Shown here: piece by piece, positions 47,312 to 56,336 of the stretch
How the letters are laid out: each line of letters opens with the position of its first letter
Numbering within the stretch: position 1 is the first letter of the stretch
From: Lachnospiraceae bacterium
GTDB taxonomy: Bacteria; Bacillota; Clostridia; Lachnospirales; Lachnospiraceae
NCBI GenBank assembly: GCA_030537145.1
Contig: JAUNON010000003.1
Location: forward strand, 41,761 to 105,760
Direction of reading: 5' to 3'
Length of the DNA: 64,000 nucleotides
Program-made: the position numbers and the translations under genes
The notes under the pieces: generated by a model
The model's database searches: none
The model's input: the letters and a program-made list of their open reading frames with translations, nothing else
Told to the model about the DNA's origin: nothing

Positions 47312-48631
47312 ATGCGCTTGAGATACGGTTGGAGAGGATTGGCCCTGGCCGCAGCCTTCGGGATTGCAGGGCTGTGCGGCGGCTGCAGCAGGGCTGCGAT
47401 GAATTATCAGTTGGCGGAGAGCATAGGGACCGTTGGGAAATATGAGAACAATGAGCCGGTGGAGACACCTCAGATGAAGGTGGAGCGGGAGCAGCGGGAG
47501 TCCCAGGAAGCGAAGGAGGAAAATCTTCAGGCTCAGTTAGATGCTGCCGCTGCACTGGCGGAGGGATATTATTATGAAGAAGCGGCTGCCGTCCTGCAGG
47601 CGATTACCGGGGATGACGCAGAGGATGAGCGGGTTGCGGCTGCGATTTCGGAATATCAGGCGGCACAGGAGAGCCTGACTGCCTATGAGGGAGATATCCC
47701 TCACCTTTGTTTTCCGGGCCTGATCGAGGATACGATGAGAGCCTTTGACGGAGATGATATGTCTTATACCTACTCCAGCTCCATGGTAACAGTAAAAGAA
47801 TTTCGGGCAATGCTGCAAAGCCTGTATGAGAATAACTATGTCCTGGTGGATATTCATTCCATTGCCGGGAACGATACAGATGCCAGAGGTGTGACCACGG
47901 TAGAGCAAAAGGAGCTTTTGCTGCCGCCTGGCAAGAAGCCGATCATCATTTCCCAGGATAACCTGAATTATTCCGGCATCAAAAACGGGGATGGCATCGC
48001 TACAAAGCTTGTCCTGGATGATGAGGGAAATGTGAAAGCGCTTTATACTGATGAGGGAGGGCATGATCTGAAGGGAGATTATGACCTGATCCCCATATTG
48101 GATGCTTTTGTAGAGGAGCATCCGGATTTTTCCCTGCGGGGAGCGAAGGGAATCGTATCCGTATCTGCCTTTGAGGGCGTGTTTGGATATCCGGTGGAGG
48201 ATTCTGCGGTGCTTAACTATGAGGATAACCGGGCTGCAGTGCAGAAGATTGCTACCCGTTTGAAGGAGACCGGATGGAGCATTGCCTGCGCAGGATATGA
48301 CCGTTCTTATATGAATGAGATGACGGTGGACCGCCTGAAGTCGGATATCCAGCAGTGGATGGAAGAGGTGGGCACTCTGGTGGGAGAGACGGATATCTTA
48401 TTTTATCCCTACGGCGCAGAGGTTGCCTATCCCAGCGATCAGCTTGATTATCTGCTGGACAGCGGTTTTGTATATCTGTGCGGCCTGTGGGCAGATACCG
48501 ATTTCTGGGAGCTGAGAGACGGCTATATGCGCCAGACCAGGCGTTTCATAGACGGTTATACGCTGGAAAATGTGCCGCAATATTTTACGAACTTTTTTGA
48601 TGTGTCACAGCTTCTGGATTCCGACCGATAA
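47312..48631 (+). CDS. Polysaccharide-deacetylase-like secreted protein, active-site motif altered
   Basis: A 439-residue exported protein. The hydrophobic start with Cys25 (LCGGC) suggests a lipoprotein, though the lipobox is imperfect. A helical region (about 45-130) precedes a NodB-like fold (about 135-420): PHLCFPGLIED, VTVKEFRAML, FVEEHPDFSLRGAKG and FYPYGAEVAYP. The metal-binding TFDDG motif of true deacetylases is replaced by ISQDNLNYSG, so activity on chitin-like or peptidoglycan sugars is uncertain. The ATG at 47312 has GGAGAG before it. Confidence 0.78.
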   Translation: MRLRYGWRGLALAAAFGIAGLCGGCSRAAMNYQLAESIGTVGKYENNEPVETPQMKVEREQRESQEAKEENLQAQLDAAAALAEGYYYEEAAAVLQAITGDDAEDERVAAAISEYQAAQESLTAYEGDIPHLCFPGLIEDTMRAFDGDDMSYTYSSSMVTVKEFRAMLQSLYENNYVLVDIHSIAGNDTDARGVTTVEQKELLLPPGKKPIIISQDNLNYSGIKNGDGIATKLVLDDEGNVKALYTDEGGHDLKGDYDLIPILDAFVEEHPDFSLRGAKGIVSVSAFEGVFGYPVEDSAVLNYEDNRAAVQKIATRLKETGWSIACAGYDRSYMNEMTVDRLKSDIQQWMEEVGTLVGETDILFYPYGAEVAYPSDQLDYLLDSGFVYLCGLWADTDFWELRDGYMRQTRRFIDGYTLENVPQYFTNFFDVSQLLDSDR

Positions 48632-48688
48632 AAACGAAACATATGATTTTTTCTTAAGAAAATCTTTCGTATTCTGACCGGATTGTTT

Positions 48689-48718
48689 CTTTCAGGAAAA
48701 AAAGAAATGTGCTACAAT
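48689..48718 (+). promoter_or_regulatory. Probable extended -10 promoter
   Basis: CTTTCA, 18 bp, TACAAT with TG one base before it (TGCTACAAT). Upstream of the SH3b gene at 48768. Confidence 0.5.
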
Positions 48719-48767
48719 AAAACCAAAACGGCTGCCTGCTGGCAGAGGAGTATAGGGGGGATTTAAA

Positions 48768-49508
48768 ATGAATTCATTTAAGGAGTGGCTGTCAGATTAT
48801 CTTCGGTATTTTATACTTGCGCTGGCAGTGCTGCTGGCAGTGGGAGTGATCGTTCTGGGCGTGCAGCTCTATAAAACTACGGAAAACGCAAAGCAAGCCC
48901 AGGCAGATCCGGATAATATTGTGATACTGGACGAGACGGAAACAGAGGAGAAGGGGACAGAAGCCCAGACCCAGGAGGAAACCGGAGAGTCTGAAACGGA
49001 AAAGGAGACCGAGACGGAGAAGGAGACCCGAAAAGGGGTCAATGCAAAGCCGGAGACGGAAATTACGGAAAAAGATACGGAAGAGACCAAACCCTCCGAA
49101 CCGAAAGAGACCGCTTCCGAAACCGAACGGACGCAGACATCTGAAAGCACCGGGGCGGTCCATAATACCGATATCGATGATGATATCATTGTGCTGACCG
49201 AAGCTCCCCGGGACACGGCTGAGACATCGGAAGAAAACCGAATGGAAACCCGTCAGACCGAGGCACCCCAGACGGAGGCACCGCAGACGGAAGCGCCCCA
49301 GACAGAGCCTCCCACAGAAGTGTACGAACCGGTTTATCTGACCATGACGGGGGCCTGTTACATCAGAAGCCAGGCGGATTACGGTGATAATATTATCGGA
49401 GAATATCCGGCAGGAACTGTGGTAGAATTCCTGGAGGATGTAGGCGGCTGGTATAAGGTACAGGTGGACGGTATGGTAGGCTATATGGGAGCCAGATTTT
49501 TCCAGTAA
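48768..49508 (+). CDS. Membrane-anchored SH3b-domain protein with Thr/Glu-rich stalk
   Basis: A 246-residue protein with one membrane helix (about 13-36), an extremely acidic Thr/Glu stalk (about 48-180) that ends in four copies of TEAPQ/TEPPT-type repeats, and a C-terminal bacterial SH3 domain (about 186-246; MTGACYIRSQADYGDNIIGE at its start). SH3b domains bind peptidoglycan or other wall polymers. The role is probably to hold something at the wall or sense it. Two further SH3b proteins with similar acidic linkers lie within 6 kb. The ribosome site is GGGGGG at an ordinary distance. Confidence 0.82.
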   Translation: MNSFKEWLSDYLRYFILALAVLLAVGVIVLGVQLYKTTENAKQAQADPDNIVILDETETEEKGTEAQTQEETGESETEKETETEKETRKGVNAKPETEITEKDTEETKPSEPKETASETERTQTSESTGAVHNTDIDDDIIVLTEAPRDTAETSEENRMETRQTEAPQTEAPQTEAPQTEPPTEVYEPVYLTMTGACYIRSQADYGDNIIGEYPAGTVVEFLEDVGGWYKVQVDGMVGYMGARFFQ

Positions 49509-49540
49509 TAATCGTCAGACGTACATAAAAAAGGCAGAAA

Positions 49541-49600
49541 AAAGCTGCTGTAAAATACGATTTGGGAAAGTTCCCGAATTCGGTTTTACAGCAGCTTTTC
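49541..49600. terminator. Bidirectional terminator (GCTGCYGYAAAAT family, copy 4)
   Basis: AAAAGCTGCTGTAAAA pairs with TTTTACAGCAGCTTTT around a shorter inner stem (GGGAA-TTCCC). A-rich on the left and T-rich on the right, it serves the convergent SH3b gene and lepB. Confidence 0.85.
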
Positions 49601-49613
49601 GTTTCGTAATTGT

Positions 49614-50285
49614 TTAATAAAGAGAAGAAATCTTATTCAGAGGCCAGTAGCGGAAATACGCCTTGCCAAGGATCTGATCCCGCTCTACATAGGAATACTG
49701 CATCGCTTCTTCAACCGTATCAGCGATTCCGTACATCAGCGATTTTTCTGCCCAATAGCGGGCATCACTGGAATCGTTCCGGTTATCGCCCAGCATCAGA
49801 TAGCATCCTTCCGGCACCTGGAAGGTGAAGCCGTCATTCTTCACGATCCATTCCTCCTTCAGATAATCCTCTTCCAGAGGTGTCTCGGAGCCGTTGATAT
49901 ATATTTTGGCATTCCGGATTTCTACGGTTTCTCCCGGAAGGCCGATAATCCTTTTTATGAAGTTGGTCCGTTTTACACTTTTATCCTGCTGATGTCTGGC
50001 TTCATCGATGGGATAGCGAAATACAACGATGTCTCCGCGCTGAGGTTCAGAGAACCAGTAAGAAAAGCGGAAGCCCAGCAGACGGTCTCCGGGATGGATG
50101 GTGTTTTCCATGGAACCGCTGGGAACGGTTGCATTAACAATAATGAAATTGTTGATCAGCAGTGCCAGTACCAGGGCTATCACAAGGACTTCCACCCAGC
50201 TAAGTAATTCCTTCACCATAGAATTTTTTCCCTCCGGTGATTTCCCGTTTTCCCGGGGCTTTGTAGTTTCAGAGTCTTTTTGCAT
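49614..50285 (-). CDS. lepB: Signal peptidase I
   Basis: Signal peptidase I cuts signal peptides from exported proteins at the outer face of the membrane. The 223-residue protein has one membrane helix (about 31-50), the catalytic Ser58 in VPSGSMENT, the general base Lys111 in FIKRIIGLPGE, and the GDNRNDSSDARYW box. It is the single-helix Gram-positive type. The ATG whose complement is 50283-50285 has AAAGGA before it and is preferred over a start at 50348. Confidence 0.95.
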   Translation of the reverse strand: MQKDSETTKPRENGKSPEGKNSMVKELLSWVEVLVIALVLALLINNFIIVNATVPSGSMENTIHPGDRLLGFRFSYWFSEPQRGDIVVFRYPIDEARHQQDKSVKRTNFIKRIIGLPGETVEIRNAKIYINGSETPLEEDYLKEEWIVKNDGFTFQVPEGCYLMLGDNRNDSSDARYWAEKSLMYGIADTVEEAMQYSYVERDQILGKAYFRYWPLNKISSLY

Positions 50286-50536
50286 AATGACAGGTCCTTT
50301 CTGTAAAAATCTGAGTAGCTGTTCAGTCAGGGAGGCTTTTTTGACCAAAGGAAGGAAAGCATGCTGTGCAGCAAAGGTACCGCTTGGCTGAATAGTTACA
50401 AATCCTTTTGATTATAACATGGGAAAGCGAAGAAAGCTATACTTTTCCTCCGGATCTTTGTTTACTGTATAAGTTCAGTTCCTGCTCACTGGCAATATTC
50501 AGCCTCAAAGCAGAGACGGATGAGCTGCGTTTGGTG

Positions 50537-51778
50537 TCAGGGACGTTCCAAAAGGCTTCCCCGTATGACCGCATCGTTCCCGTACTTTTTTCGGATGGCA
50601 TCCATGGCGGCATCCAGCTTCTTTTGCTTTTCCAGGGACGGGCCTGCGGAACGGCTTGCGGCGGCCGACCCGGCATCCTCAAAAGAGGAGCCGTCTAAAT
50701 CAAACAGGGAAAGCTGAACCGGAGCCTTTTCATCCTCCAGCTTGGAGGTACGGATCCCCAGCAGGCGGACCGGCGCCCCGCTCCACAGCTCATCAAAAAG
50801 GCGGCAGGCAGTTTCATAAAGCATTTGGGTAGAATTAACCGGGACCGGAAGCGGGCACTGATGGGAGCAGGAGGTAAAGTCACTGTATTTTATCTCCACG
50901 GTGACAGACCGGGCTGCCATGCCTGCTTTCCGCAGCCGTCCGGAAATGGTCTCCGACAGACTGAGCAGGACCGGAAGCGCATCCTGTCTTGCTGTCACAT
51001 CCGAGGAAAGGGTGGTGGAATTGCCGATGCCCTTTACCTCATGCTCCTGAGCATGAACCACGGAGGAATCCATGCCGTTGGCATACTCCCACATTTGCTG
51101 CCCGTGGCTTTTGAAATGGCTGAAGAGAAATTCCCGGTCGGTACAGGCAAGCTGCCCGATGGTATGGATGCCCAGCTCATGAAGCCGCCCGGCGCTGGAG
51201 CGTCCCACCATGTAAAGGTCCTCCACGGGCAGGGGCCACATTTTCTCCGGTATTTCTTCCGGATAGAGGGTATGCACCCGGTCCGGCTTCTGAAAATCGC
51301 TGGCCATCTTTGCCAAAAGCCGGTTTACGGAAATGCCGATGTTTACTGTAAAACCCATCCTATCCCGGATGGTGTCTTTCATTTGCAGAGCGGCTCTTTC
51401 GGGAGAAGAAAAATTGTGGGAGATGGGCCCGAAATCCATGAAACACTCATCAATGGAAAGCTGCTCCAGATCGGAGGTATATCCCTTCAGATAATCCATC
51501 AATTCCCGGCTGCGCTGGCTGTAGAGAGCGTGATCCGGCGGTGCCGTAACCAGGAACGGGCATTTACGGAGGGCGGAGGCCACCGGCTCTCCAGTATGGA
51601 TCCCGAAGGCTTTGGCCGGGCCGGACTTGGCCAGAACAATGCCATGGCGGGTTTTGCGGTCTCCTCCTATGATGGAGGGAATGGTGCGCAGATCGGTAGT
51701 ATCTCCGTTTTTCAAACGTTCTGCAGCAGTCCAGCTTAGGTAAGCAGAATTCACATCAATATGAAAAATAATCGCCAT
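50537..51778 (-). CDS. dinB: DNA polymerase IV (Y-family)
   Basis: A 413-residue translesion polymerase. Catalytic acidic residues are in HIDVNSAYLSW and LSIDECFMDFG, and GISVNRLLAKMASDFQKPD is the palm/finger motif. A helix-hairpin-helix region (VGRSSAGRLHELGIHTIGQLA) and a little-finger domain follow. The C-terminal QLSLF pentapeptide is a beta-clamp binding motif. No LexA box could be recognised in front of it by eye. Confidence 0.93.
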   Translation of the reverse strand: MAIIFHIDVNSAYLSWTAAERLKNGDTTDLRTIPSIIGGDRKTRHGIVLAKSGPAKAFGIHTGEPVASALRKCPFLVTAPPDHALYSQRSRELMDYLKGYTSDLEQLSIDECFMDFGPISHNFSSPERAALQMKDTIRDRMGFTVNIGISVNRLLAKMASDFQKPDRVHTLYPEEIPEKMWPLPVEDLYMVGRSSAGRLHELGIHTIGQLACTDREFLFSHFKSHGQQMWEYANGMDSSVVHAQEHEVKGIGNSTTLSSDVTARQDALPVLLSLSETISGRLRKAGMAARSVTVEIKYSDFTSCSHQCPLPVPVNSTQMLYETACRLFDELWSGAPVRLLGIRTSKLEDEKAPVQLSLFDLDGSSFEDAGSAAASRSAGPSLEKQKKLDAAMDAIRKKYGNDAVIRGSLLERP

Positions 51779-51979
51779 ACATCATGCTCCTTATGGTTCC
51801 TGCTGTTTCCGTAATCAGCAGTATATTTTGAAAGGAAGGCTTTTTTTACACCGGTATGCTTTTGTTTTTCAGACAGAACCGGGCAGTTTTCTTGCGGAAT
51901 TCCCATATTCAGTATAGTATTGTAGCATGGATCGGGCCGGAAAGAACATTAAAATTTTCTTTATTTTTGGAGGTAAGCC

Positions 51980-52008
51980 TTGTATTTCGGGGATGCTCAT
52001 GATATTAT
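51980..52008 (+). promoter_or_regulatory. Promoter of the SH3b lipoprotein gene at 52074
   Basis: TTGTAT, 17 bp, TATTAT, 65 bases before the start codon. A second possible promoter (TTGCGG, 17 bp, TAGTAT) lies near 51893-51921. Confidence 0.6.
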
Positions 52009-52073
52009 GTAAAAATAAAACAGGAATGAAAAGGTTTTTTTGGAGAAATTATTTACGTATGGAGGATTACGAT

Positions 52074-52799
52074 ATGAAGAAGAAAGGCAGAGTATGGATG
52101 ATTTCCCTGGCACTAGCGGCGGCTATGGCAGTTTCTATTACCGGATGCGGGAAAGAGCTGACGAAAGAGACAGAGACAGAGCCTCAGACGGAGAAAATTA
52201 CGGAGCCGGTGACAGAAAAGGTAACGGAACCTCCCACAGAAAAACAGACGGAGACGGAAACAGAGACCGAGGAAAAGGAGCTGACTCCGGAGGAGGAAAA
52301 GAATTCTGAGACAGAGCTGAAGGGGAATAAAACTCTTTATGCGAAGGATGATATTAATGTAAGAACAGAGCCCAGCACAGATGCAGATATTATCAGCAGC
52401 TATGATCAGGGGGAGGAAGTAACCGTCAGCGCTGAGACGAAGAACTGGTACAAGATCCAGAAGGACGGCTACAGCGGTTATGTATATAAGGACGGGCTTT
52501 CTGAGACTGCGGTAGAGCCCAAATCTGCGGAAGAACGCCAGCAGATCATGGAGCAGCAGGGAAATGCGTCCTCATCCTCCGCAACGGATCTGGAATATGA
52601 TGTTCGGTCGTATGCAGAGAGCTTTCCGCTGATTTTATCAGCAGATGCAAATGTTCGTTCCGTACCCAGTGAGGAGGGTAACATCCTGAATACCATCAGC
52701 AGCGGCACCAGCGTCACAGCGCTTGGTGAGACGGACCGCTGGTATAAGATCGAATACGACGGCATTACAGGTTATGTAAATAAAAATCTGGTTCAGTAA
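52074..52799 (+). CDS. SH3b-domain lipoprotein with two SH3 domains
   Basis: A 241-residue exported lipoprotein: lipobox Ile-Thr-Gly-Cys25. An acidic linker built of TEK/TET repeats (about 30-80) is followed by SH3b domain 1 (about 85-140; KDDINVRTEPSTDADII) and domain 2 (about 180-241; SADANVRSVPSEEGNIL). Both contain the NVR motif and a WYKI core. It probably binds the cell wall. The ATG at 52074 has GGAGG eight bases before it and is needed for the signal peptide. Confidence 0.85.
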   Translation: MKKKGRVWMISLALAAAMAVSITGCGKELTKETETEPQTEKITEPVTEKVTEPPTEKQTETETETEEKELTPEEEKNSETELKGNKTLYAKDDINVRTEPSTDADIISSYDQGEEVTVSAETKNWYKIQKDGYSGYVYKDGLSETAVEPKSAEERQQIMEQQGNASSSSATDLEYDVRSYAESFPLILSADANVRSVPSEEGNILNTISSGTSVTALGETDRWYKIEYDGITGYVNKNLVQ

Positions 52800-52815
52800 A
52801 AAGAGGAAAGCGGTT

Positions 52816-52859
52816 GGGCTGCTGCAAAGCGGATAGTACTTTGCATCAGCCCCTCTTTT
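52816..52859 (+). terminator. Terminator (GCTGCYGYAAAAT family, copy 5, short form)
   Basis: GGGCTGCTGCAAAG pairs with CTTTGCATCAGCCC (one mismatch) and is followed by CTCTTTTC. Confidence 0.8.
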
Positions 52860-52987
52860 CGGTTGAAGCAGCTATCGGCATCCGGGATCACACCATAAAC
52901 TTTCCGGATGAAAAGGTGTTTCCGAAGCGGCTATGCACAAAGAAAAAGGGAAGCTATGTTTTTCGGAAAAGCGAATAGGAGGAGAGT

Positions 52988-53404
52988 ATGAGTACAAGAG
53001 TAGAGGAAGCAGTAAAAAGGCATGACAAAGGCTATAATTGCTGCCAGGCAGTGGCATGTGCGCTGGCCGGGGAGCTGGGCTACGATGAGCAAATGATTTT
53101 TCAGGCAGGAGAGGGCTTTGGGGCAGGAATGGGCGGTATGCAATGTACCTGCGGAGCGTTGTCCGGGGCAGTGATGGCTGCCGGCATGAAAAACAGTAAA
53201 ATGAACGGGGAAAAGCTAACGAAGGGAAGCACCTATCTGCTGTCAAAGCAGATGACGAATCAATTTCAGGAGAAGAACGGTTCTGTGATCTGCAAGGATC
53301 TGAAAGGGCTGGAGACCGGAAAAGTGCTCCGTTCCTGCCAGGGATGCATTGAAGATGCGGTGCGGATCGCAGAGGAAGTTTTGGGATTGGAATCGGAAGG
53401 TTAA
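52988..53404 (+). CDS. C_GCAxxG_C_C family protein
   Basis: A 138-residue cysteine-rich protein. The family pattern is complete: YNCCQAV near the N-terminus, CTCGALSGAVMAAG in the middle, and two cysteines (CQGC) near the end. Such proteins are thought to bind a metal or act in redox reactions, without a firmly assigned role. The ATG has AGGAGG before it. The amidohydrolase gene follows 64 bases later and is likely in the same transcript. Confidence 0.9.
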   Translation: MSTRVEEAVKRHDKGYNCCQAVACALAGELGYDEQMIFQAGEGFGAGMGGMQCTCGALSGAVMAAGMKNSKMNGEKLTKGSTYLLSKQMTNQFQEKNGSVICKDLKGLETGKVLRSCQGCIEDAVRIAEEVLGLESEG

Positions 53405-53468
53405 GCCGTTGCAGGCAAACCGGCATACCGGGGATTTGAGCTGCCTGAAGGGAAAGAAGGAATCTGCT

Positions 53469-54368
53469 ATGTACGGCGAATGCCATGGACATATTTTTAT
53501 GGATGGGGTGAACTACTGCCAGGCATCTGCTCTTCATGCCTGCGGAGTGAATCAGGAGGATGTGCGTCGGAAGCTGGAGGCTTATCAGAAGCTGGGAATC
53601 TCTTTTTTTCGGGATGGCGGGGATGCGCTGGGGGTATCGGAATATGCCCGCAGTATTGCACCGGAATACGGAATTGATTACCGCACACCTATTTATGCGA
53701 TACATAAAAACGGGCACTATGGTAAAATTGTGGGCTTTGGATTTGATGATCTGAAGGAGTATCACCGGCTTGTGTTGGGGGTGAAGGCCCGTCAGGGAGA
53801 TTTTATCAAGGTGATGTTTTCCGGGATCATGGATTTCAAAACGGACGGAAGAATTACCGGGATTCCGCTGGAACGGGAGGAGATCCGGGAAATGATTCAC
53901 ATTGCCCATGAGGAAGGCTTTGCAGTGATGGCGCATGTGAATGGTGCGAGAACCGTACAGGCTGCAGTAGAATGCGGCGTGGATTCGGTGGAACACGGGA
54001 ATTTTATGGATGAGGAATGCCTGCAGGCTCTGGCGGAGAATCAGGCAGTCTGGGTGCCTACGCTAGTAACCGTCAGCAATCTGCTGGGGAGCGGGCGCTT
54101 CCGGGATCAGGTGATCGAACAGCTTCAGCGGCAGCAGGAAAGAAGTTTAAGGAGTGCCTTCAGGAAAGGGGTGAAGGTAGCGCTGGGAAGCGATGCGGGA
54201 GCTTTCCGGGTGCTGCATGGACAGGGGCTGCTGGATGAATATAGGCAATTTCAGAGAATCCTGAAGGATGTGCCGGATCTGGAGAAGGAGCTTGCAGGAG
54301 CAGAGGCAGAGATCCGGAGCCGTTTTTGCAGAAGCCAGGCTTCCGGCAACTCCTTTCCGGGGTGCTGA
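53469..54368 (+). CDS. Amidohydrolase family protein
   Basis: A 299-residue metal-dependent hydrolase of the TIM-barrel amidohydrolase superfamily. Metal ligands are suggested by HGH near residue 6, the Lys in GDFIKVMFSG, His in VMAHVNG, His in DSVEHGNFMD and Asp in ALGSDAGA. The protein lacks the C-terminal beta-sandwich part usual in imidazolonepropionase-like enzymes and begins right at the metal motif, so it is a short form. The substrate is unknown. The ATG at 53469 has AGAAGGAA before it; the open frame back to 53349 overlaps the preceding gene. Confidence 0.8.
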   Translation: MYGECHGHIFMDGVNYCQASALHACGVNQEDVRRKLEAYQKLGISFFRDGGDALGVSEYARSIAPEYGIDYRTPIYAIHKNGHYGKIVGFGFDDLKEYHRLVLGVKARQGDFIKVMFSGIMDFKTDGRITGIPLEREEIREMIHIAHEEGFAVMAHVNGARTVQAAVECGVDSVEHGNFMDEECLQALAENQAVWVPTLVTVSNLLGSGRFRDQVIEQLQRQQERSLRSAFRKGVKVALGSDAGAFRVLHGQGLLDEYRQFQRILKDVPDLEKELAGAEAEIRSRFCRSQASGNSFPGC

Positions 54369-54436
54369 AGCAAAAGCAGGGATCGGGAGGAACTATTACA
54401 AATTATTTACTTTTTTGTGTAATATGAGAGGAAAAC

Positions 54437-54465
54437 TTGCGAATTATGGTTTTGCGTGATAATAT
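54437..54465 (+). promoter_or_regulatory. Promoter of the SH3b lipoprotein gene at 54620
   Basis: TTGCGA, 17 bp, TAATAT. The leader that follows is about 150 bases long. Confidence 0.55.
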
Positions 54466-54489
54466 AAGTTTGAGTATATATGATCCTGC

Positions 54490-54592
54490 GGTTGGGCTAT
54501 GAAGTGAGCCCGATAACTTATCGGCTTGCTGTGCGGTATTTGACCGGGGAAGCGGCAGTCTGGATAATGCTGCTGCCACAAAACGAGGGTTT
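54490..54592 (+). promoter_or_regulatory. Foldable leader of the 54620 gene, unassigned
   Basis: Contains GGGCT/AGCCC (54494-54511), CCGAT/ATCGG (54510-54524, overlapping the first by two bases so that the two compete) and GGCAG/CTGCC (near 54554-54577). No T-run follows. No known riboswitch consensus was recognised. Confidence 0.3.
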
Positions 54593-54619
54593 GTTATTTT
54601 ACATAGGGAGGGTAAAGAC

Positions 54620-56173
54620 ATGAAAAGAAGAAAGTTAATGTTATGTCTGGCCGTCTTGTCAGCGCTGACCGTTTCTCTTTCTGGCTGCGGACAGAAGTTG
54701 AACTCAAAGCAGGAGACAGAGAGTGAGACGCAGACAGAGACAGTGACCGAAAAGATTACAGAAACAGAGAAGGAGACGGAAAGCGAGACGCAGAAGCTGA
54801 TTACTTCTGTGGATTATACTTCTAAGGATGGAAGCGTGAAAATCACACTTCCGGACAATACCTGGAAGGTGACGCAGGATGCGGATGAGATGCGGGTATT
54901 TTCTTCTGGAAGCGCTGCCATGATTAACATTGTACATGCCAGCACGGCATCTGCCATGAAGAGCCTGAGTGTTATGACATCGGAAGAGGATCTGAAAACG
55001 TCTTTGACAAAGCAGTATTCTGACACAAATGCGTTCGATATCCAGAGCTTTGAAAATAATACGATTAACGGAGTGAATACTTACCGTTATGTGGTAAAAT
55101 ATAATGCCACTGCAAGAATGTGGGCATATTCGGTCACTTATGGAATCGTAAGCACGGATCAGGCGTATGTGATTACGGGAACGGTTACGGATGAGAACAG
55201 TACCCTGCTGGCTGCAGTGGAAAAGTCCGTGGACAGCTTCCGGGTGCTGAAGGATGAGACGCTGAAAAGTGTTACCAGTGATTTGATTTCCGGCACGACT
55301 CAGAAAACGTCGGAGACCACCCTGACCAGCAGTACTGCGGAACTTGCTACGCTGACGGATTATGGAACTGCGGCTACACTTTATGCCAATGATACGGTAA
55401 ATATCCGGATTGCGCCGGGCACGGATGCGGATATTCTCGGAAGCCTCAGTATCGGTGAAAAGGTAACGGTGGTGGGAGAGACCTCCGGCTGGTTTAAGGT
55501 AAATGTGAACGGAAATATCGGATATGTGCGGAAGGATTTCCTGGTAAATAGTCCTTCTGCTGTTACGGCAACAGAGACAGATGCGGATTCCGACGCTGCC
55601 ACGGCGGCGGAGCTGAGTGCAGAGACAAGGTATGGTTCTTCGGTTACTTTGTATGTATCCTCCTCAGAGGTAAATGTCCGGTCGCAGCCCGGCACCAGCA
55701 GCAGCATTATCAACAGCCTGGCCGGAGGAAATGCGGTTACGGTTATCGGAGAAACGGATAACTGGTTCGTGGTATCCATCAACGGTGTGATCGGATATAT
55801 ATCAAAAGCTTATCTGACCTATGACAGTTCCGCTTACAGCAACAGCGGCGGAAATAGCGGCGGAGAGACTGGAGGCAATACCGGCGGAAACAGCGGCGGT
55901 AATACGGGTGGAAACAACGGAGACGGAAGCGGCGGTAATACCGGCGGAAATACGACCGGATCTCAGACAATCACCGGAACCGTCGTTGGTTCAACAGTAG
56001 ATACGGTAACGCTTGCAGGTGATGATGGACATACCTATACCATTTATACCGGAGAAGCAAATGTGAGTACCGTGGACGGCATCTATGATGGCGTTTATGT
56101 AAGTGTAAATGTGGATAACGGGCAGACCGCTTCGGACGGTACGCTTTACGCTACCGGCGTGACGGGGCATTAA
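54620..56173 (+). CDS. Large SH3b-domain lipoprotein
   Basis: A 517-residue exported lipoprotein: lipobox Leu-Ser-Gly-Cys23. A Glu/Thr-rich linker (30-58) leads to a beta-rich domain of about 160 residues (60-220; SVDYTSKDGSVKITLPDNTW) like the PsbP-type fold of small lipoproteins. Two SH3b domains follow (about 248-310 and 335-398; TVNIRIAPGTDADILGSLS and EVNVRSQPGTSSSIINSLA), then a Gly/Asn-rich spacer of GGN repeats and a small C-terminal domain (TITGTVVGSTVDTVTLAGDD). It probably binds the wall. Ribosome site GGGAGGG. Confidence 0.83.
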   Translation: MKRRKLMLCLAVLSALTVSLSGCGQKLNSKQETESETQTETVTEKITETEKETESETQKLITSVDYTSKDGSVKITLPDNTWKVTQDADEMRVFSSGSAAMINIVHASTASAMKSLSVMTSEEDLKTSLTKQYSDTNAFDIQSFENNTINGVNTYRYVVKYNATARMWAYSVTYGIVSTDQAYVITGTVTDENSTLLAAVEKSVDSFRVLKDETLKSVTSDLISGTTQKTSETTLTSSTAELATLTDYGTAATLYANDTVNIRIAPGTDADILGSLSIGEKVTVVGETSGWFKVNVNGNIGYVRKDFLVNSPSAVTATETDADSDAATAAELSAETRYGSSVTLYVSSSEVNVRSQPGTSSSIINSLAGGNAVTVIGETDNWFVVSINGVIGYISKAYLTYDSSAYSNSGGNSGGETGGNTGGNSGGNTGGNNGDGSGGNTGGNTTGSQTITGTVVGSTVDTVTLAGDDGHTYTIYTGEANVSTVDGIYDGVYVSVNVDNGQTASDGTLYATGVTGH

Positions 56174-56233
56174 TCATCCCATTGCAGGAAGGAAACTTCA
56201 GGAAATTCAGAACGAAAGATCAGTAAAAACAGC

Positions 56234-56336
56234 GGACTGCTGCAAAATCAGATGGGAAGGCTTTTTATTCGGGGTAAGTGTGTACAAGCACCGGATAGCA
56301 AGCTTCGCAAATGAAATTTTGCAGCAGTCCTTTTTT
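56234..56336 (+). terminator. Terminator with long interior (GCTGCYGYAAAAT family, copy 6)
   Basis: GGACTGCTGCAAAAT (56234-56248) pairs perfectly with ATTTTGCAGCAGTCC (56316-56330), followed by TTTTTT. The 67-base interior is unrelated to that of copy 1. Confidence 0.8.

Noticed and set aside
49255..49315. Short direct repeats that could suggest a CRISPR or satellite
   Set aside because: They encode the TEAPQ repeats of the SH3b protein stalk; spacing and content are coding.
52872..53996. A 374-codon antisense open frame across the C_GCAxxG_C_C and amidohydrolase genes
   Set aside because: No family resemblance, no ribosome site, and full overlap with two well-supported genes.
55850..55960. 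GGCGGAAATAC-type repeats
   Set aside because: They encode the Gly/Asn-rich spacer of the lipoprotein at 54620.
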